Below, one piece after another: positions 53,391-64,000 of a stretch of 64,000 nt of DNA (position 1 is the stretch's first letter; each line of letters opens with the position of its first letter). The translations under genes and the position numbers were made by a program. The notes under the pieces were generated by a model, which saw nothing but the letters and a program-made list of their open reading frames with translations, ran no database searches and was not told where the DNA came from. Source of the DNA: Pachyseris speciosa (lineage: Eukaryota > Cnidaria > Anthozoa > Scleractinia > Pachyseridae); the NCBI GenBank assembly GCA_016490735.1, contig JAEMWC010000052.1, positions 1,684,501 through 1,748,500 on the forward strand, in the 5' to 3' direction.

Positions 53391-53560
53391 ATCGCACCGG
53401 TATCGCGAGGTCACGGATTCAAACCCCGTTGAAGTCCTGAATTTTTTTCAGGCTTCTTTTCGCAATTGCATAAATTGCGATCACAACTGCGAGGGAGCAT
53501 TCTTCATTTGATTTCATTTCCGCAGTTCATGCATGATTTATTTCATATATCATTCACATT
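52893..53560. repeat. Inverted cluster of tRNA-Thr-like SINEs
   Basis: There are three pieces: a minus-strand copy (head 52962-53033), a truncated minus-strand copy (about 53140-53240) and a plus-strand copy (head 53365-53436). They share flanks such as TGAAGAATGATCCTCGCAG and GGGAACATATGAACCCATAA. The outer copies are inverted over about 200 bp and could form a long hairpin. Confidence 0.82.
53365..53436 (+). repeat. tRNA-Thr(GGT)-like SINE head
   Basis: Acceptor GGCTTCA/TGAAGTC, D arm TAGCTCAGTTGGTTAGAGC and T arm with GGATTCAAACC are all visible. The anticodon loop CCGGTAT gives GGT but lacks U33, and the anticodon stem has an A-C mismatch. That, plus its multicopy context, makes it a SINE and not a tRNA gene. 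Confidence 0.78.
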
Positions 53561-54570
53561 ATTAAATATTGTTCAATGTACCTTGATAAAAAATCGAAAA
53601 TATCTTTAACCTTAATTTAGCTTCAAAAATAGCAGATTCCTTCCGTTTTGGAAGTCGCATTCGTGAACGGAAGAATTCTTCCAAACTAAGGCCATTTAGA
53701 ACACTATGTTTGCGCAGAGGCCGATTTCCTCAAAACCGGTACAATTTATAAATCTTCTAAACAATCCGCAAGTTTTAGCCGATGTTAAGTAATCCTACGT
53801 TGAAATCCCATTCACTCTAAAAATGGAAATAAAGAGGTTGACATACCTTTCACTTTGCTTTTCTCTCTATGTTCTTTCAAAAAACTAACTGAAAGCACTT
53901 CCACCTCAATTTATCTAGCAGAATTTTCTCTCTGTGCAAAGACACTTTTCTCTGTGACGTAACAAAAGTATGAAAAATGCACGCAAAAATCAGCCAGTAG
54001 TCAGACGTGTTTCTAGCTAACGTGATATCCCAGCGCGTTCGAAAGTTTGCGGTATTTGAATTTACAACTGCGTTGTTTTAATTCATAGTCAGATTTAGAA
54101 AAGAAAACGTGACGACAGTGAAGACGGCGTGTGCAGATCTGAAAACAAACTTGACCGATGGCAGAACGGCAAATTGAGCACCGGAGGTCGCTTTCAGTCC
54201 TTTCCGCGCGCGCTTTCACTTTCTCATTTGAAATTGCTTTGTCTGTGCTAAATTTGAATAATATTCGATTTTTTCTGAAGTCACAAAGTATGTACGTACT
54301 CTGTTCTTATTACCTCACTTTGGTACTTGAAATTGAACTCGTACGATGTTTTCTGAAAACGTTTCTTTTTTCAACAGTAAAGGGGGACATGCTAGTTATT
54401 TGAAATTATTGAAAAGCAATCCAAGCTAACCGGATAACTTGAATGTGTTTCCAGATCTTTTCTCACTTGCTTGAGGTTGATTCAAACTCCTTTACACTAA
54501 ACTGAGTCGAAGATAGCACATGAGAATTAAGCGATCAAAGGAGAGTGAGTGGCAACATCAATAAACATCC
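53561..54570. other. Intergenic, nothing recognised
   Basis: AT-rich; short frames on both strands (54013-54403) match nothing I know. Confidence 0.4.
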
Positions 54571-54775
54571 CGGGAAGCAGAGATGGCTCAGTGTTAAGAT
54601 CATGCACTCGCCTATCACGAACATCATCCGCGTTCAATTCTCGAATATTTGATGCCAAATGTGGGCTGAGTTAGTTGCTGGTTCTCGTCCTTGTTCCGAG
54701 AGGTTTCCTTCCGGGTCAGTACTCCGGATTTCTTCCCCCGTTTAAAAGCCAAGAAAAACAGATGGTATGGTATGG
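54571..54775 (+). repeat. tRNA-derived SINE with conserved central domain
   Basis: The A-box-like GATGGCTCAGTGTTAAGATC and B-box-like GCGTTCAATTCTCG form the tRNA head. GTTGCTGGTTCTCG, TTCCGAGAGGTTTCCTTCCG and GGTCAGTACTCCGG follow, a central domain that recurs in cnidarian and other invertebrate SINEs. The tail has TGGTATGGTATGG. Confidence 0.65.
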
Positions 54776-55225
54776 AAAAAGGTGAATGAGAGAAAATTGA
54801 AGTGAGAAAAAAGTTGCCACAGACGGTGACAATTTTCCTATCCTTCACATTGCTCCAAAATATTCAGTGAAAAGTATTTCTGTAAAATTGAAATGCCCAA
54901 ACCGGTTCTCATGTCTATAAAGAGTTATGGGTTAATTGTCCAAGAGGTTTGTGTGTGGATGTGAAGTGAAATGAATCCAATGATCAGTCTTTAACTGACA
55001 AAGGCAAGCAAACATAGAAAGATTCGCTCAGCTTTCATGTATAATTTACTCGCGAAATGTGAATCCTCTTGTTTGTCCCTTATCTGCCGAGATTAGAAAA
55101 ACCATCCGGTATATCAAAAAATCTTCTTAAATCTGGAAATTTCTTTATCTGCGAGTAGTAAGTTGTCATAAGCAACCGCCTATATTTTCAGGCCTAGGTT
55201 CAGAGTGTCTTAGGCCTTATGTATC

Positions 55226-55279
55226 TATAAATATTTCTGCCAGCCGAGTGTCAGTCGAATTGAAGACTGAAAACTGATG
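55226..55279 (+). promoter_or_regulatory. Possible TATA box and 5' UTR exon of the lectin gene
   Basis: TATAAATA at 55226-55233 is followed about 45 bp later by a strong donor, GATG|GTAAGTG (55280). A matching acceptor could be TTTATAG at 55489-55495, just before the start codon. This is inference only. Confidence 0.3.
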
Positions 55280-55520
55280 GTAAGTGAATGGAAGGATGTA
55301 TTCTTTGATGTCAATTACTTACAAGAGGTGTGTCAAAGTATAATATTGTAATGTGTTCCGATATCGATTACCTGAGAAACAGTATCTGACATTTCGGCGG
55401 ATTTAAGCGGTTCCTTTGTGAATTTCAAATGAGCAAACATATTGAGCTAGACTGGCTTTTGCGTTTGCAATGGGGCGAAAAACGGATATTTATAGCCTGA
55501 TTACCGTTCCTTGAAAAATC

Positions 55521-55566
55521 ATGCCTCGCCGAATATTGTTTTCTGCGATTGGACTCACATTTATGA
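55521..55566 (+). CDS. Lectin exon 1, signal peptide
   Basis: ATG at 55521 encodes MPRRILFSAIGLTFM plus one base of the next codon; the donor is A|GTAAGT. Phase 1 fits the next exon exactly, and Arg-Arg followed by a hydrophobic run suits a signal peptide. Confidence 0.78.
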
Positions 55567-58500
55567 GTAAGTAAGCCCTATTTTGCTACTTTTTTTGTTT
55601 GCAATTTACCAAAAGATGCGCCTTCCTTTAAAAACCATCAGTTTCAATGGCTTGTAAGCAAATGTTTCCCTTGCTTAAGAAAACTGTTCCATTTTAAATT
55701 GAAACATCTTGAGAATTTTGCTTAACTTAAGAAGACAATTCATACGAAACGTTGCCCAGTGTAACCAATTTCGAGATATAAGCAGTGGTTCAACTACGTT
55801 TCGATCCGCAAACCATTACAGCTAGTGCTAGGTCGTTGGGAGACATGCACTGTAGAAACTTGCATGTAATTTCAAATTGTCTTCTGATGCAACTAGCAAA
55901 GAACAGTCAGATGACGTGAATTAGAGCAAACTTCTCCTTTTATTTCTGACGGAAAGGGCGAAATATTTGCGAAGCCAAATAAATCTTTTCCTTGCACAAG
56001 TACCTGTCAATTACAAAGTCTATGCTAACCCGACATTAAGAAGAATAATTTCTCACTCACAAATGAATGTATTTCACTTGACATTTTACTGATTTCTTTC
56101 ATTACCCCAATTCCATTGCAGGAGGTGATATTTTTCCAAGGTTATTTCTAGATACATTTGACGCAAATTCATCAGTCTTTTCTAAACTACGTAACGTTGT
56201 CATGCAACGGAAGCAAATCTTGAAACTTTTGTTTGCCGATAAAAGATTGCGCCCTTGCAACAAAATTGTAATTTTCATGTTTCGGACAAATTAGGCAGTT
56301 GTTGTGACCTATTCATCGCAACTTGCTAATTGTTCTCAGCCGCGACTTGGCGAGAGCTTTCTTATTTACAAAAAAAAAAAAAAGAAAAACATAAAGGAGA
56401 ACTGACAAGTATCACAACGCCAAATACAAAAAGATGTCGACCACTATAGAAACAAACCCGTAAAATATTGTTGCATTTTCAAAAGAGCCACAGTTTAAGA
56501 ATTCAATCGCATTTATATACAGGAACGCTTCTCGAGGAGAATGGGGTTTTTTAGAATGGGTTGAATGGAAGCTACTTTTGGTGATAAAGAAAGTATCGTT
56601 ACGCCTGAGACCCTTAAGGGACTGTATTGTATGGAGAATAAAGAGACAGCAATTTAGACTGCACCGGCCTTTGAAGAATATAAAAACTCTCTGCTTTCTG
56701 TTTTATATATTGTTCTAACGAAGAGTTTCGTTTTAGCACTCAACAACAAGTGCAAGCTCACTATTTTAGCATTACGCTGTTAATCACAAAGAAAATTGAG
56801 TTACACAATATCTTGGACAGGTTCAATCGCTTCAGCGTGTCAAATAACAGTCCTTTGCCTGATGACGTCACAGTTTATTGTTCCTGTCATTGAAGTGTTC
56901 TTTTCTCATTCACCACCCGGATACATTAAAGTTTTTTTTAAAAATGTGCAACGTTCACCTGCCAACAGGAAAACATTAAATTTGTAGTTTTGTCAAACAG
57001 ACTTACGACATTTATGTAATGTCAACTGCAATCCGAGTATGCAAATCGAAAATTAAGAAAAAAACAAACTGCGTTACTGAAAAAGATCAGCCTTAAATGT
57101 GCCAGCTTTGAGAAACGCGCCTTCCATGTCATACAAAGACCTCAAACACCTCGGTGGGAGGCATAAAAGACAATTCATTGGCCAAGTTCAGCATTTTTGT
57201 AATTTCTAGTTATTTGTGCTGTTCTATTCGAACCGGCGGTGCTATATCAAGGTTTCAGGAAGATAAAGGAGACCATAATCACACTGCGTCAGTCAGGCCT
57301 TTCATTTTCAGATAAGGAATTCGCTGGAGAAGAGTCGATCGACTGCGTTTGCTTCGCCTTTGCTGATGTAATTAACTGCCCCCTCTACAGAAAATTAAAC
57401 GAAGGATAAAACTGATAAATGTGGATATAAATAATAATACAAATAAATAAATAAATGTCTTTATTCCTCATAAAATAAAACCTACATTTCTTTTGTTACT
57501 AATTTTTAATGCTACATTATATGTGACGATTGTATCTGTAAGTTAGCCTACATTAAAGTGCGAGCGCTATTCTTATAGCGTAAATTGTAATCTATGGCCT
57601 TAGTCTTAGGCCCCGTTTATATGGAGAAAAGTTGTCCCGGGCAAGAGGGTCACCCTCCCAGCCGAGTCAACTTTAGCGAGCGTTTATATGAGAAAAAATT
57701 GACCCTTTTGCCCGAGCCAGCAGCAGTCGCGCATGCTCTGATTGTCTCACTTTGACCCGAGTTGACCCGGCTAGGCGAGCCAAAGTGTTTATATGGAGAA
57801 AAGTTGGCTCGGCTAGGAGGGTGACCCTACCATCGAAAGAGGGTGACCCGGCTAGGAGGGTCACCCTTCTAACCGAGCCAACTTTTTGTTTCTCATGTAA
57901 ACGGTTCGCCAAGTTTTGTAAGGAAATGTAGGAAAAGTTGGCTCACCCAGGGTAGCTCGGGTAGGCGGGTGACCCTTCTACCCGGGACAACTTTTCTCCA
58001 TATAAACGGGGCCTTAGGGACCTGCTCACGAGGGGGATGAGTACTAAGTCGAGAAATTACCTTGAAAGCTTTCCGGTCTTGTTCTTCTAATAAAACTCTT
58101 TTAACAATTTCTAGACGTCGGTGATAAAAAATCTTCAAAGAAAATTTCATGCCAATCTGTTGCTTTGCTATACAAGTACAATAGTTTGAAATTTGATCGG
58201 TCCAAAGTATGAGAATTCAAAATGCTAAAAATTAAACCGGATATATTGGATATTAATTTAAAATACCATCTCAACAATTCTGAAGAGACTGAATTAGGAT
58301 TACCGATTGCATGATCTGGAGTTTATCTGCTATACTGACCGCCAGTTTACGGAGGCCATATTGGTGTCACCGGTCTCAGAGGGACACCAGCATGGCCTCC
58401 CTATATTAATCCACCGTAACTTTTTCTAAAGAATGCAAAACAACCAGAACTGAATCGTTCTTCGAAGTCTCTTTTTACCTCCACCTTAACTCCTTTGTTC

Positions 58501-61500
58501 CTGAATTTTATTCATGCGTGCAAACTTATTTTATGAATATTGATGTGAAAGAGGTGTGTTTGAATTAGCACTGAACGTAACACAGACGCTCCAAAGTCCG
58601 TAAAGTAACAAGGATCACCCGGAAAGACATTCCTGAGAGAAAACTTTCCTTTGAAACGGTTCCTCTTTCCTAAACACGTTCTTAAGGTGGGAGTAAAATT
58701 TTGAGGAGGTTAAAGAAGGGATTGGTATGTTAAAAAAATGTTTTGAAACACCACCAGACAGTTGACACCCCACAAGGGCACTGCAGGTTGCTGGGGAACT
58801 GTTTGGTGACGTCCGTCTACTAATCTCTAACTTCAAATTCCAATTTAAAAACTTCATTAAATCTTCAATATTTCCTATTGCCATCAATTTAACTAATCCT
58901 TTGAGAAAAATTATCTCTTCCCAAATATACCCAAAAATCACCAAAAAAAATCACAAAACATCCCATAACATAGCTTCGTGAGATGAGCATCATACTGATC
59001 ATAAAGAGATTTTAAATCACTTCATTGAAACGTGAACTAGATATTAACGTTAAATCCATGTTAAGCGACTAATGTTTAGGTAAATCCCGCCTTAACTGTC
59101 ATAAAATACCATTTCACTTACTAACAGACAAACGCTCACGTTTGTACTCGCTTCTTTCCCTATGAACTGACTAGGAGATCATGACAAGAGGTTGATATTC
59201 ACCATTCAGAACACTCTTTCATTCCTTTGCACTCACGGACTTTCTAATTCCTTTCATTCACTCGCTCTCTCATTATATTTCTCTCATTCATCGTTATATT
59301 CTCTCATGCTCACTGACTCTCTCATATCATGCTCCTCTTTCAGTAATTGGATTACCATGGCAAGCCAGTTCAATCCAATGTAAAGCCGGCTGGCATGAAT
59401 GGAACCAAGCCTGCTACAAGGTATCCTCCGGGCAGACTACATTTTCCAATGCGTCTGCGTCGTGCAAACAGCACGAAGCAAATTTGGCTTCAATTCATAG
59501 CGCTCAAGAAAACGGATTCGTTAGGAATCTCTCCGGTGGCAAAGACGTTTTCATCGGGCTTAGCGACGCACAAATTGAGGGAGCTTTTGTTTGGTCCGAT
59601 GGAAGCACTCTTGATTATACGAACTGGGAAGATGGCGAGCCCGATGATGACTTTGGCATAGGTGACTGTGTGATTCTAGTGGCAGCCAAGGCCAAGTGGA
59701 ATGACACGCCGTGTGTCATGTGGTATGAGTACGTTTGTAAATTCACAATGACAAAGTCCTATAAGGAAAAAGGTAAGTGAGTGTTATACTCGGAATTCAT
59801 CGGCTGAGACGAGTCTCGGGGAGCGCGGCAGTGGGAAAGGGGAGGGGGGGGGGGGGGGGGAAGGGAGCCGACTCCATGTTAACTTTATATGATGAAAGGG
59901 AAGTGGATGTTTGTTGGTTGCTCACCTTAAGGGGAAAGGGGCCGCGGGGGGTGCAAATTGTAGCTTTGGTTATTAAATCATTTTTTACAGGGGGCAGTGT
60001 GGCCGAGCCGTTAGAGGCCAGGCGTGCGTTTCTCAAAACTTCGGAAACCATTTCGGACCCGAAAAGTATTTTTCAAGTTGGTTTTTTATCGCTTGGTACT
60101 GGCTTTTTGAACAAACTAGCTTAATGTATTTCCCAGTTTCCTTGCGTGCTTTCTTAAAGATTATTAAAAGCATTAGGAATCGAGTTTCTGGCAATGAATC
60201 TAACGCACGTAAAATAGTTTTTCGGGCCCGAAACGTTTTCGGGAGTTTCGATAAACGCGCGCCAGGCTCGCGTTTCTCAAAACTCCCGAAAACGTTTCGG
60301 GCCCGAAAAACTATTTAACGTGCATTGGGTTCGTTACCGGAAATTCGATTTATAATATTTTTAATAATCTTTCAAGAAAGCACACTATAAAATTGAGAAA
60401 TACACTGGCCTAGTATGTTCAAAAAGCTAGCACCAATCGACAGAAAACCAACTTGAAAAATGCTTCTCTGCCCAAAATGGTTTCGGGAGTTTTGAGGAAC
60501 ACACGTCTGACCCGTCACGCCTGGACTTTCAATCCGGGGGCCCCGAGTTCAGCTAGGCCCCACTAGCTCTGGCCGGCGCAAGCTGCAGTTGTTTCTTGGT
60601 AGTCCCGAGTTGAACTGCTTGCCCACGCTTGTAAATGGCCAATTGGTTCGCCAATTGCCAGTCGGGTTTGTTAACCTTGTCATGTTTATTTGAACAAGAG
60701 GCTACAATTAGCCTAAACCCGGGCTTGCAAAAAACAGTATTGTATCCCTAACTTAGTACTAAACAAAAGAATAGAGGGAAGTCTGTCTTTCTTACATCGG
60801 ACGCATTGCCGTGTTTAGCTTGTGTTGGAGTCTATTTCTTTAGACCCCTATCAACATATATTCCTCTAAAATACAGCTCAACCATTGAGAACAGTAATTA
60901 TAACACTTGTAAAAAATAGTTCTAAAAGAACAAGAAAAAGAGAAACAGAAAAATAAAGCCCGTGATATATACCACTAAAAGACATCAAACCCGGGTTAGC
61001 TGTGTCACAGGCAAGAACAGTGACCTTTAGGCCACAGAGGTTTATCGTTTTGCAAGGTGATAAAAATAGTGTATTGATTCCAAAAAAAAAAACTAAGCAC
61101 ACTTGTTTTCGCTTCGATGGATAATTGTTTGAGAAAGGAAACGCTTATCGAACGATGTAGGATTTTTTCGCATAAACGTTAATGGAGTACGTCTCGGTGA
61201 AATGTGAGTAGAAAATTAATTAGCAGAGTGAAACTGTTTACAAACACTTCTCCTTTGTCGTCTCATGTTATTATAATCGGCTCCGAAGCACAACACCTAG
61301 AAAACTCAGACCCCCCCCCCCCCCCCCAATCTGTAAAAACTCAAACCCCTCATAAACGGCGATAATTCATTTTCCCCACGTTTATTTCACTTTGAAAATT
61401 TGTATAGTTATGAGGGGGTCTGAGTTTTCCAGTTTGGGGGAGGGGGGGGCTCGTGCTCCGGAGCCGATTATAATAACGTGAAGTGTTTGTTATCTGCGAT

Positions 61501-61587
61501 AAAGCGCACTGAACGGCGATAATTTATTCTGTCCACGTTTATTTGACTTTGAAAATTTGTATAGTTTTGAGGGGGTCTGAGTTTTCC

Positions 61588-61618
<31 letters not shown>

Positions 61619-63201
61619 TCTGAGTTTTCTAGGTCTGAGGTCTGAGTTTTCTAGGTCTGAGTTCTCCAGACACCCGATACGGGAAACACGGCGGCAATCC
61701 ATCTGGAGTTAAATTTTGGTCATGTTAAAAGCTTTCTTCTCTTAACATATTAGTTGTTCAGACTTCAAAGACACAAGGTGAATCGACGTTTTCCGATACG
61801 TGACAACAGGCATCATTCTTGCTGTTGATATGAGATTTACACTTCCGAATCACTCGGCCGTGAAAGGTCAAACTCCCTTTGTCTGTAGTCTCTAATTTTT
61901 GGCGCTCCCCTCGCGTCGCGTCTCCTCGCAACTTCGCGCGCGCACGTGCCCCCAAAATCCGTCGCCAAAATTAGAGACTACTCGCAATCTCCTGAAGCAG
62001 TCCATCTGCCGTTAAGTTTACTCATGTTAAAAGCTTTCTTCTCGCCGTTGAACTTGCAATCATTCGCATAGACACTTCTCTTAACATATTGTTTGTTCAG
62101 ACTTCAAAAGACACAAGGTGAATCGACATTTTCCGATACGTGACAACAGGCATGACTCTGTTAAAAATAGTTAGCGCTTGCGCAGAAACGCCGGAAGTGC
62201 CATTTGTGGATGATACTCGACGACGAAAAAGAATTCGAGAACCGTCGGTAGTTCTAGACCCGGGCGCCGCGCGAGACGCGCGCAGCCCGGGTAATTATTT
62301 ATCTCATATGCTATAAATACTGCCGAGGGTAAATAAGTGTCATTTAGTTTTATCCATATATATTTTATTGGAGCGATTTTCACTGGTCACGCAGGTTAAA
62401 GGAAATATTTGCGTTCGCACCCCTGAATAGTGCTTTTATGATTTGATGATTAGAAGTCTATGTTTTGTTACGTTAAGTAATGTTTAGACAACAATGAACA
62501 TTGCATGACAGTAGCCTATAGGTGATCAGGGCGTTTGGTGCACCTTACTTCTACAGCGTCACTAATTCACCTCTGGTATTTATCGTGATAGGAGCTACAG
62601 GGAAAGTAGCATTAGCTCTTGCTAATGTTAAGGGTCTTATGATGAGAAAACATAAATAACGATTTTTAAATTCAGATCTTCACCTTCCTACACATTTTAC
62701 CAATTTTGGGACAAAAGGCTCTGTCAAACAGCGGACAAGAAATATCGTTCGAAAAACTGAAATCCCTTAGCAACAGCTCTTAAAGTAGATCTGTAATTAG
62801 TATTGCTTACTCCATCATACATGAACGATAGGCGAAGGTGCAACAAATATATTAAAGGGAAGCGTCTTAAAACATAAATGAATTTTCGTGAATGAAGTTT
62901 TGATTGGTGATCTCTTTGTGTTTTCTTTTCAGAGACAAATGCGATGAGGAAAGAGCGGTCCTTTATCTCTTATGAGCGAAAGGCCCTTGTATATCACGTG
63001 ATCTACAAACAGACCGCGTCGTCGTTAATTCATTGCACTCTTCTATGTTTAAACAATTCAGCGTGCAAGTCAGTCAATTTCATATCTCAGGTAGGAAAAG
63101 AGGAAGGACAATGTGAGCTTAACGATGCCACTGCAAAAGACTTTCCCATGCACTTGTTTCTGTCTGTGGATTCAACGCACGCCGATGCTAACGACTTATA
63201 G
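55521..63201 (+). CDS. Secreted C-type lectin with C-terminal PAN/apple-like domain (three exons, 247 aa)
   Basis: Exons 55521-55566, 59344-59772 and 62933-63201 join in phase 1/1. Residues 1 to about 23 are a signal peptide (MPRRILFSAIGLTFM then IIGLPWQA). Residues 28-147 are a C-type lectin domain with six cysteines (long form): CKAGWHEWNQACYK, FIGLSDAQIEGAFVWSDGST, then the calcium/sugar site EPD with WND (KWNDTPC). EPD lies between the EPN of mannose binders and the QPD of galactose binders. From 159 on, HCTLLCLNNSACKSVNF and QCELNDATAKDFP give a PAN/apple-type fold. The product is probably an extracellular recognition protein; ligand unknown. No lesions were seen. Confidence 0.87.
55567..57608. 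other. Lectin intron 1, first part, nothing recognised
   Basis: It has an A-run at about 56370 and an (AATA)n run at about 57430-57465. No coding exon was found. Confidence 0.4.
57609..58013. mobile_element. TTA-target MITE, 405 bp (PIF/Harbinger-like)
   Basis: GGCCCCGTTTATATGGAGAA then AAGTTGTCCCGGG mirrors CCCGGGACAACTTTTCTCCA then TATAAACGGGGCC. TTA is duplicated at 57606-57608 and 58014-58016. Internally it repeats GTTTATATGAGAAA and GAGGGTCACCCT blocks in both orientations. Confidence 0.88.
58014..59343. other. Lectin intron 1, second part
   Basis: A short hairpin (GGAGGCCATATTGGTGTC against GACACCAGCATGGCCTCC) lies at about 58351-58402. There is nothing else of note; a CTCTCTCATT-rich tract precedes the acceptor. 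Confidence 0.45.
59344..59772 (+). CDS. Lectin exon 2, C-type lectin domain
   Basis: The acceptor is CTCTTTCAG and the donor is AG|GTAAGT. It encodes residues 16-158, with Cys at 28, 39 and 147 among six. The WND motif and GDC...TPC pair are at 59670-59715. Confidence 0.92.
59991..60690 (+). repeat. tRNA-Leu-like SINE interrupted by a foldback element
   Basis: The 5' part GGGGCAGTGTGGCCGAGCCG then TTAGAGG is a tRNA-Leu/Ser-type A-box region. The rest resumes at about 60524 with CTGGACTTTCAATCCGGGGG, CCCCGAGTTCAG (B-box-like), then GGTAGTCCCGAGTTGAACTG and CTTGTAAATGGCCAATTGGT, the body of a SINE. The halves are separated by about 500 bp of palindrome. Confidence 0.72.
60020..60530. mobile_element. 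Foldback/palindromic insertion, about 500 bp
   Basis: The two arms mirror each other around about 60262: AGTTTTTCGGGCCCGAAACG then TTTTCGGGAGTTT against AAACTCCCGAAAACGTTTCG then GGCCCGAAAAACT. Outer arms pair GCGTTTCTCAAAACTTCGG with its inverse near 60490. It contains no gene. Confidence 0.75.
60691..61260. repeat. Lectin intron 2; dispersed repeat at 60693-60815
   Basis: GGCTACAATTAGCCTAAACC starts a repeat shared with about 35134. The rest is unrecognised. Confidence 0.5.
61265..61478. repeat. Inverted-repeat element with C/G runs
   Basis: TTATTATAATCGGCTCCGAA then GCAC mirrors GTGC, TCCGGAGCCGATTATAATAA. Inside are a C-run (about 61313-61327) and a G-run. A related stretch with TCTGAGTTTTCTAGGTCTGA and a 19-base G-run follows at 61565-61670. 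Confidence 0.7.
61700..62160. repeat. Direct duplication flanking a small hairpin element
   Basis: CATGTTAAAAGCTTTCTTCT through GTGACAACAGGCAT occurs at about 61721-61814 and again, with an insertion, at about 62025-62153. Between the copies, GTAGTCTCTAATTTTTGGCG (61882) mirrors CGCCAAAATTAGAGACTA (61964), a short GC-rich element with CGCGCG runs. Confidence 0.75.
62161..62932. other. Lectin intron 2, end; no gene recognised
   Basis: A GC-rich palindromic patch (CCCGGGCGCCGCGCG, then CGCGCGCAGCCCGGG) lies at about 62260-62292. The rest is plain AT-rich intron. Confidence 0.45.
62933..63201 (+). CDS. Lectin exon 3, PAN/apple-like domain and stop
   Basis: The acceptor is TTTTCTTTTCAG, phase 1. 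It encodes ETNAMRKERSFISYERKALV then the C-x3-C-x5-C-KSVNF pattern and CELNDATAKDFP, ending SVDSTHADANDL with TAG at 63199. The internal ATG at 62944 is not a start. Confidence 0.82.
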
Positions 63202-64000
63202 TGTGGATTGATTCAACCACTGCTAAATAAGGTCACTTTTATGACGGAACATTGACTAAGCTCTTACCTATGCTTTCTAAATGGGTTGATGAACACCGCC
63301 TGATTTCAGTTGTCTTAATCAAGAGCATTACAGAACTAAAACCTCTGCGAAAAAATTTTTCGAGTAGGTTTACGCCTTTCTAGAGCGAAGTTCCAGCCAA
63401 ACTTAGTCATTGCATTTTGCGCTCTCCATCAGGGGTAGCTTCCTTACGGGTACTTTTAGATGTGGCTTCCAAAGCCGGCCCACATCAAACTTTTCACTGA
63501 ACTGTACCAGCTGCATTTTCAAGTTCTCTATTTGCTCCGTTGATAAATATCAACGACCGACAGTTACCCCATGGAGAAATGATTCAGTAGAAGCCAGAAA
63601 CGCTCTATTTTTGCCGGTTGCTTTGTTATTGTGCCCCTAAATAAAAACGCCACGGCTCAAAAGCGAAGTCACCAAACATTTGTGTTTCCAATGCACAGAT
63701 CAATACTATGACCCACCTCGCGATAGTTTTGTGATAAAAGAAGTTCAATATACAAATTATGGAATAGAAAGCAAATAGAAAAATAATAAATGAAATGGCT
63801 TTTTGCTGGCAAGTACCATTCATCAGGCTATTGCAAACTAAGGGCGCATTTGTTTGGGAAAATTCAGGAATAGGATTACTCGGAATAGACGGAAATCGTA
63901 TCTTTTTAGGACCGGATCTATCCCGTTTTCGAAACGAACGGAATAATATCCCGTTCGTTATCTGGAGCAAATGACGTGGCACCGGACGTCAGGGTCATAC
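63202..64000. other. Downstream of the lectin gene; nothing recognised
   Basis: No clear AATAAA was confirmed for the lectin transcript (CTAAATAAAAAC near 63637 is a candidate). A GAATAGGATTACTCGGAATA motif near 63870 looks repeat-like but no second copy is in the window. Confidence 0.4.

Noticed and set aside
55486..55494. ATATTTATA as the lectin TATA box
   Set aside because: It lies about 27-35 bp before the ATG, leaving almost no 5' UTR. The TATAAATA at 55226 with a following donor fits better.
63626..63982. A 118-codon minus-strand frame at the window end
   Set aside because: No recognisable domain; the hydrophobic stretches look compositional.

Overview
This is a eukaryotic, intron-rich, AT-rich window. 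The three readable host genes are adducin, TTC33 and a C-type lectin. Together with the repeat types (tRNA-derived SINEs, a DIRS-type retrotransposon, Penelope-like ends, many short TIR elements) they point to a cnidarian, most likely an anthozoan such as a stony coral. That assignment is inference from protein and repeat resemblance; no species can be named. Nothing bacterial, no CRISPR array and no intact tRNA or rRNA gene was seen. || Layout. (1) 1-21458, plus strand: the 3' half of an adducin gene. Six coding exons (2326-2376, 7191-7283, 8176-8274, 16540-16710, 20072-20392, 21090-21458) encode the end of the aldolase-like head, the neck and the tail with a lysine-rich MARCKS-like C-terminus; upstream exons lie outside the window. 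Its introns are loaded with transposons: a 3.5 kb satellite array grown inside a short TIR element (2540-6010), a 1 kb TTAA element, a pogo-type deletion derivative, a 4 kb element with a second element nested in it, a mariner-like element, a Penelope-like palindrome and a 1.7 kb relative of the 4 kb element. (2) 21459-29939: the convergent interval between adducin and TTC33, with probable adducin 3' UTR followed by TIR elements and minisatellites. (3) 29940-46467, minus strand: a complete TTC33 gene in five exons (about 234 aa) with a 14.5 kb first intron. Nested in that intron are a decayed HECT-type ubiquitin ligase gene on the same strand (36290-38916) and a 5 kb DIRS-order retrotransposon (40618-45673) with split direct repeats. 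The retrotransposon itself sits inside an older TIR element. (4) 46468-55200: no recognisable host gene; dispersed repeats and SINEs, including an inverted SINE cluster at 52.9-53.6 kb. (5) 55521-63201, plus strand: a three-exon secreted lectin gene (signal peptide, C-type lectin domain, PAN/apple-like domain, 247 aa). (6) 63202-64000: nothing recognisable. || The host genes are not an operon and do unrelated jobs: membrane skeleton, a TPR protein of poorly known role, and a secreted carbohydrate-recognition protein. The unusual content is in the repeats. Target-site duplications can be read directly for many elements (TA, TTA, TTAA, 4, 6 and 9 bp). One insertion has its own empty site preserved 6.6 kb away. 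One SINE is split by a large foldback. A candidate minimal hammerhead-like motif sits in the Penelope-like palindrome.
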